Positions 6,637-9,143 of a DNA stretch of 9,143 bases are shown piece by piece. Within the stretch, counting starts at the first letter, position 1; each line of letters starts with the position of its first letter. A program made the translations under genes and the position numbers. This DNA is from JBBRLA01 sp038231615 (lineage in GTDB: Bacteria > Myxococcota_A > Polyangia > Palsa-1104 > JAEUJZ01): positions 1-9,143 of the forward strand of contig JBBRLA010000332.1 of NCBI GenBank assembly GCA_038231615.1, written 5' to 3'. The notes under the pieces were generated by a model. That model saw only the letters and a list, made by a program, of their open reading frames with translations, did not search any database and was not told the origin of the DNA.

Positions 6637-7039
6637 CCCCGCAGCACGCGCAGGTCCGGTGACCGCCGCTTTCGCATCCCGCGCGGCTCCCGATCATGGA
6701 TCGGGCCCTGCCCGATGTGACGGCGCGCCAGTGAGTGTTGAGCCTACTCTTCTTCATCGTCCCCGAAGAACCTGCGCGCCCCGGACATCGCGGCTGGCAA
6801 TGTGCCAGACCGCCCCGGTTGGGTACAAGGCGTCCCGCTGCTGGCGGTCGAGTATGCGGACCGCATCCTGGTGGAACAACGCATTTCTAATCATGGAGCG
6901 ATAGCTAGGGAACGCCAGGGAGCAGGTCAATGTCCAAAACTGGCCATGCAGTGCCCATACTTGAACACGCCCGAGGCCTTTTCAAGCTCGCCAGCGGCTG
7001 CTACGCTGCAAGGCACATCCCCCCAAGGAGTCACACATC
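6637..7039. other. 403-base spacer without a convincing gene
   Basis: The spacer lies between the reductase and the CHRD gene. A perfect dyad CCCGATC-ATG-GATCGGG occurs at 6689-6705; it lacks a T-run, so it is not a standard terminator. A 46-codon minus-strand frame (6894-6754, beginning MIRNALFHQDAVRILD) has GC-rich third positions but no ribosome binding site, and may be a remnant. Just before the CHRD gene, TTTTCA (6979-6984) and TACGCT (7002-7007) are 17 bases apart and form a weak candidate promoter. Confidence 0.5.
6689..6705. repeat. Perfect 7-bp inverted repeat after the aldo/keto reductase gene
   Basis: CCCGATC and GATCGGG flank the three bases ATG, beginning 52 bases after the reductase stop codon. 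The transcript could fold into a tight stem, but no T-run follows. It could be a weak 3' end hairpin or a protein-binding dyad. Confidence 0.35.
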
Positions 7040-7684
7040 ATGCGTATACCGGCCGTCATCGCGTTCGCTATTGCTCTGTCCGCAGGACCTGCCCAAGCCA
7101 AGGACCCCGCCCTGGGGGCGACGACCTTCACCGTCTACGATGCCTTCATGAGCCCCGCCCAGCAGCCCGGCGATGAGGCCGACGCGCCCAAGGGGGTGGC
7201 CAAGGCCACCGGCCTGGTGTCGACGCAACCGTCGCTCCCGCGCGAGCAGCGCAAGTCCCGCGGCTATGGGCAGATCCGCTTCTCCCGCGACATGACGCGA
7301 GCCTATGTCGATGTGGAGATCACCGGCGTCAACCCGGCCGACATCCTCATGTTCCACGTCCACTGCGGCCCTCCTGGCGTCCTCGGCCCGATCATTGTGG
7401 ACTTCAGCGAGTTCGGAAGCCTGAACAAGACCCTGGCCAACGGCAAGCTGTCGGTGGAGCTGACGAACAAGAACATCACTTACGTCAAGGACATGCCCAA
7501 AGGCCTCAAGCCCGCCCTGCCCGAGAGCTGCCCCATCGCCATCGGTCTTCCGACCCAGTCCATGACCATCTCCGCCATGGAGGCACTGGCACGCAAGGGG
7601 GTGCTCTACTTCAACCTCCACACCAAGGCCAATACCTTCTACGGTGAAGTGCGAGGTCAGATCTACGCTGCGCCGCAGCAGTAA
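7040..7684 (+). CDS. Secreted CHRD-domain protein
   Basis: A 214-residue exported protein. Residues 1-20 are a classic Sec signal peptide (R2, hydrophobic core, AQA before K21), so the mature protein is periplasmic or extracellular. The rest matches the CHRD domain (named after chordin): GYGQIRFS and YVDVEITGV (75-97), HVHCGPPGVLGP (106-117), LYFNLHTK (189-196) and GEVRGQI (202-208). Family members are beta-rich; the conserved His residues suggest metal or ligand binding, but no biochemical activity is established for bacterial ones. The only two mature cysteines (C109 and C164) could form a disulfide. The start is supported by AAGGAG at 7025-7030, nine bases before the ATG. It is followed directly by a decayed gene on the same strand and converges with the LysR gene. 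Codon use is like the neighbours. Confidence 0.93.
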   Translation: MRIPAVIAFAIALSAGPAQAKDPALGATTFTVYDAFMSPAQQPGDEADAPKGVAKATGLVSTQPSLPREQRKSRGYGQIRFSRDMTRAYVDVEITGVNPADILMFHVHCGPPGVLGPIIVDFSEFGSLNKTLANGKLSVELTNKNITYVKDMPKGLKPALPESCPIAIGLPTQSMTISAMEALARKGVLYFNLHTKANTFYGEVRGQIYAAPQQ

Positions 7685-7700
7685 CCGAGGCACAGTCTTC

Positions 7701-7917
7701 GTCAACTCGATAAGCGTCGCCGCGGCGGACATCATCAAGGCGATCAAGAAGGACGCCGGCCGGCCATCAAGAACTATGGGCAGGCCATCAAGGACGTCAC
7801 CGATGCCTATATCTCCTACCTGGTGGACCAGGCGAAGCGCGCCTACGAAAAGGACAAGCCCGATATCGACGCGCTCCGGAGACCGCCGATGACACGGCGA
7901 TCGTCGGCTTGCCCTGA
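7701..7917 (+). pseudogene. Frameshifted remnant of an unrecognised helical protein
   Basis: Protein-like sequence passes through three frames. VAAADIIKAIKKDAG (about 7716-7760) is followed in another frame by AIKNYGQAIKDVTDAYISYL and VDQAKRAYEKDKPDIDAL (7763-7876), then in the third frame by ETADDTAIVGLP and a TGA at 7915-7917. The joins fall at about 7757-7763 and 7876-7879. Each piece has helical, charged composition and GC-rich third positions; the alternatives in the same stretches are Arg/Ser/Pro-rich noise. No start codon or ribosome binding site is visible at the left end, so the 5' part is also lost. I do not recognise the family. Sequencing indels could mimic two of the lesions but not the missing start. 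It begins within about 20 bases of the CHRD stop codon. Confidence 0.55.
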
Positions 7918-7971
7918 TGAAGCTGTGCCGGCTCCTGCGCTGGTTTGGATATGAGGTGTTTTGAAGACCTA

Positions 7972-8862
7972 CTAGATGCTGGCCAAAAACGGCTGGATCA
8001 GGTTGAGCACCGCCTTGATCTTGGGGCTCTCGGAGAGCACCTTCGGCACCATCAGGCGCACGGCGATCTCCTTGCCGACCAGATCGGGGAGCACCGGGCA
8101 GAGCGCCTCTTCCGGCAGCCCCGGGTCGGGCAACATGGCGTCGGGCACCAGGGCGATGCCCAGGCCCACGATGGCGCAATGTCGGAGCAGGTGGATGTCG
8201 GCGCACATCAGCTTGGGGGCCACCTTGAACACGCCACCGCTTCGGGTCGGCCAGAGCTGCCCATCCTCGCCGGGCAGCTCCCACGAGAGCAGGTCGTGAT
8301 GAGCCAGATCGTCGATGGACCGGGGGGTCCCGCGGCGGCGCAGGTAGTCCGAGCTGGCGATCAGCCAGACCTTCAGGTGAAAGATCTCGTGGACGATGAA
8401 CGGGCCCTGCGGGCCCTGGGTGCCAAAGTGGATGGCCAAATCCACGTCATCGAGGAGTTCGCCGACCGGGTGGTCGCTGAAACGCACCCGGAAGGCCAGC
8501 GCCGGATAGCGGGCACGCAGCGTGACGGCGATCGGGGTCAGGATCTGTGGCGGCAGGCCCACCGGCAGCATGATCCGCACCACCCCGGAGGGCTCCGCCC
8601 CGATGTCCCGCACCGATTCCAGCAGGGCCCCGGCCTCCTGCACCAGCAGGCGGCCCCGGGCGGCGAGCACCGCCCCGGCCTCGGTGGCGACCGCCCCGAG
8701 CCGGGTCCGCTCCAGAAGGGGGATGCCGGCCCGAATCTCCAGCTCGTCGACCCGCCGACGCAGCGTCCCACGAGAGAGCTTGAGCACCTTGGCGGCCGTC
8801 AGGAAGGAGCCCGTCTCCACCACCGCCAGGAACGCCCGCAGTTCTTCCAGGTCCATGCTCAC
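7972..8862 (-). CDS. LysR-type transcriptional regulator
   Basis: A 296-residue DNA-binding regulator of usual family length. Residues 4-64 are the winged helix-turn-helix: LEELRAFLAVVETGSFLTAA, then KVLKLSRGTLRRRVDELE (the recognition helix lies here) and the wing IPLLERT. Residues about 92-290 are the two-lobed, periplasmic-binding-protein-like effector domain (GVVRIMLPVGLPPQ, DDVDLAIHFG, HCAIVGLGIALVPD). Such proteins bind as tetramers and switch genes in response to a small ligand, which cannot be predicted here. GTG 8862 is preferred because GGAG lies eight bases upstream; the ATG two codons later would be too far from it. LysR genes commonly diverge from their target, but here the upstream neighbour ends toward it on the same strand and the downstream genes converge. 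The target is therefore itself or a distant gene. Confidence 0.95.
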   Translation of the reverse strand: MSMDLEELRAFLAVVETGSFLTAAKVLKLSRGTLRRRVDELEIRAGIPLLERTRLGAVATEAGAVLAARGRLLVQEAGALLESVRDIGAEPSGVVRIMLPVGLPPQILTPIAVTLRARYPALAFRVRFSDHPVGELLDDVDLAIHFGTQGPQGPFIVHEIFHLKVWLIASSDYLRRRGTPRSIDDLAHHDLLSWELPGEDGQLWPTRSGGVFKVAPKLMCADIHLLRHCAIVGLGIALVPDAMLPDPGLPEEALCPVLPDLVGKEIAVRLMVPKVLSESPKIKAVLNLIQPFLASI

Positions 8863-8913
8863 CGCAATCTCTCCATCATCAAGGCCGTCTGCCCGCTCGC
8901 CGCTCAGTCGCGC

Positions 8914-8942
8914 AACATAGAATGATAACGCAGCATCGGCAA
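8914..8942 (-). promoter_or_regulatory. Sigma70-type promoter of the LysR gene with internal T-N11-A dyad
   Basis: Reading the minus strand, TTGCCG (8942-8937) and TATGTT (8919-8914) each match four of six consensus bases, with a 17-base spacer. Transcription would begin near 8907, giving a leader of about 45 bases that includes the GGAG site. The dyad ATG-N9-CAT (8922-8936) lies inside the spacer and fits the T-N11-A pattern of LysR binding sites, so negative autoregulation is plausible. Confidence 0.4.
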
Positions 8943-8964
8943 GCTAACCAAAATGGCCGAGGTG

Positions 8965-8979
8965 GGCCAAATTTTGGCC
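8965..8979. promoter_or_regulatory. Perfect dyad GGCCAAA-T-TTTGGCC, possible LysR recognition site
   Basis: Two perfect 7-base arms flank a single T. Its centre (8972) is about 65 bases upstream of the predicted LysR transcription start, the usual distance for a LysR recognition site. GGCC recurs around it (8955, 8965, 8976, 8997), and the segments around 8951-8973 and 8972-8995 are loose direct repeats of each other. It does not carry the classic T-N11-A spacing, so the bound protein is uncertain. Confidence 0.35.
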
Positions 8980-9083
8980 ATGAGGTGACCAGATTCGGCC
9001 ATTGATTTCGGCTTGTTGGCGGACCCTGTAGGTCGGTGGGTAGAAATTCATCGCCCGCCCCTGCTCGAGAAGCATCCACTCTT

Positions 9084-9143
9084 TCAGGCGACGTCCTTGA
9101 TACCCACCACCAGGCCCCGGCCCAGGACAGCCAGGGCCTCTTC
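9084..9143 (-). CDS. C-terminal end of an unidentified protein (partial)
   Basis: The minus strand entering at the right edge reads EEALAVLGRGLVVGIKDVA and stops at TGA (9086-9084). Third positions are almost all G or C with preferred codons such as CTG, GTC and GGC, like the real genes here, which supports coding. Nineteen residues are too few to name a family. It lies 221 bases upstream of the LysR gene on the same strand, and no terminator hairpin is evident between them. Confidence 0.42.
   Translation of the reverse strand, partial: EEALAVLGRGLVVGIKDVA

Noticed and set aside
6689..6705. Rho-independent terminator for the aldo/keto reductase
   Set aside because: The stem is perfect but only 7 bp, lies 52 bases past the stop, and has no T-run on either side.
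7031..8284. Minus-strand open frame of 417 codons across the CHRD gene and the end of the LysR gene
   Set aside because: It overlaps two well-supported genes, one of them on the same strand in another frame, and shows no domain.
7945..8925. Plus-strand open frame of 326 codons antisense to the LysR gene
   Set aside because: Low-complexity composition rich in Gln, His and Gly; the LysR reading on the other strand is complete.
8954..8989. Possible leader peptide ATGGCCGAGGTGGGC... of 11 codons on the plus strand
   Set aside because: No ribosome binding site, no downstream plus-strand gene to regulate, and it is explained by the GGCC-rich dyad repeats.
9024..9062. Possible degenerate copy of a dispersed palindromic repeat (TGTAGGTCGG... 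type)
   Set aside because: Only the first 10 or so bases resemble such repeats, and the expected matching right arm is not there.

Overview
The window is GC-rich with strongly G/C-biased third codon positions and looks like chromosomal DNA of a GC-rich proteobacterium. The Uma2 protein and the degraded nuclease-fold gene beside it belong to families I remember as abundant in purple sulfur bacteria, cyanobacteria and myxobacteria. That is recollection, not a search, so the taxon stays open. I see no rRNA, tRNA, CRISPR array, insertion sequence or phage gene.

Layout. (1) Positions 1-3121, minus strand: a two-gene signalling unit. A REC-GAF-HisKA-HATPase-REC hybrid histidine kinase (3121-881) is followed after 60 bases by the start of a soluble poly-HAMP signalling protein (820-1, running off the window). 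(2) Positions 3426-4955, plus strand: a Uma2-family PD-(D/E)XK protein with a coiled-coil tail, apparently transcribed without a leader, followed by a second PD-(D/E)XK-like gene broken by an internal deletion and frameshift. (3) Positions 5030-5356, minus strand: a 108-residue LEA-like protein made of eight 11-residue repeats. (4) Positions 5641-6636, plus strand: an aldo/keto reductase, divergent from the LEA-like gene. (5) Positions 6637-7039: a 403-base spacer with no convincing gene. (6) Positions 7040-7917, plus strand: a secreted CHRD-domain protein followed by a frameshifted gene remnant. (7) Positions 7972-8862, minus strand: a LysR-type regulator with a readable promoter and dyads around it. 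(8) Positions 9084-9143, minus strand: the last 19 residues of an unidentified gene.

The genes do not form one pathway. The two signalling genes probably work together. The LEA-like protein and aldo/keto reductase share a divergent control region and both suit a stress role. The LysR gene has no intact divergent partner here. The two broken genes, each next to an intact one, suggest accessory DNA undergoing decay.

I found no convincing new multi-gene system. The most interesting signals are the histidine-striped 11-mer protein, the leaderless Uma2 promoter, the two pseudogenes, and dyads placed within or just upstream of predicted promoters.
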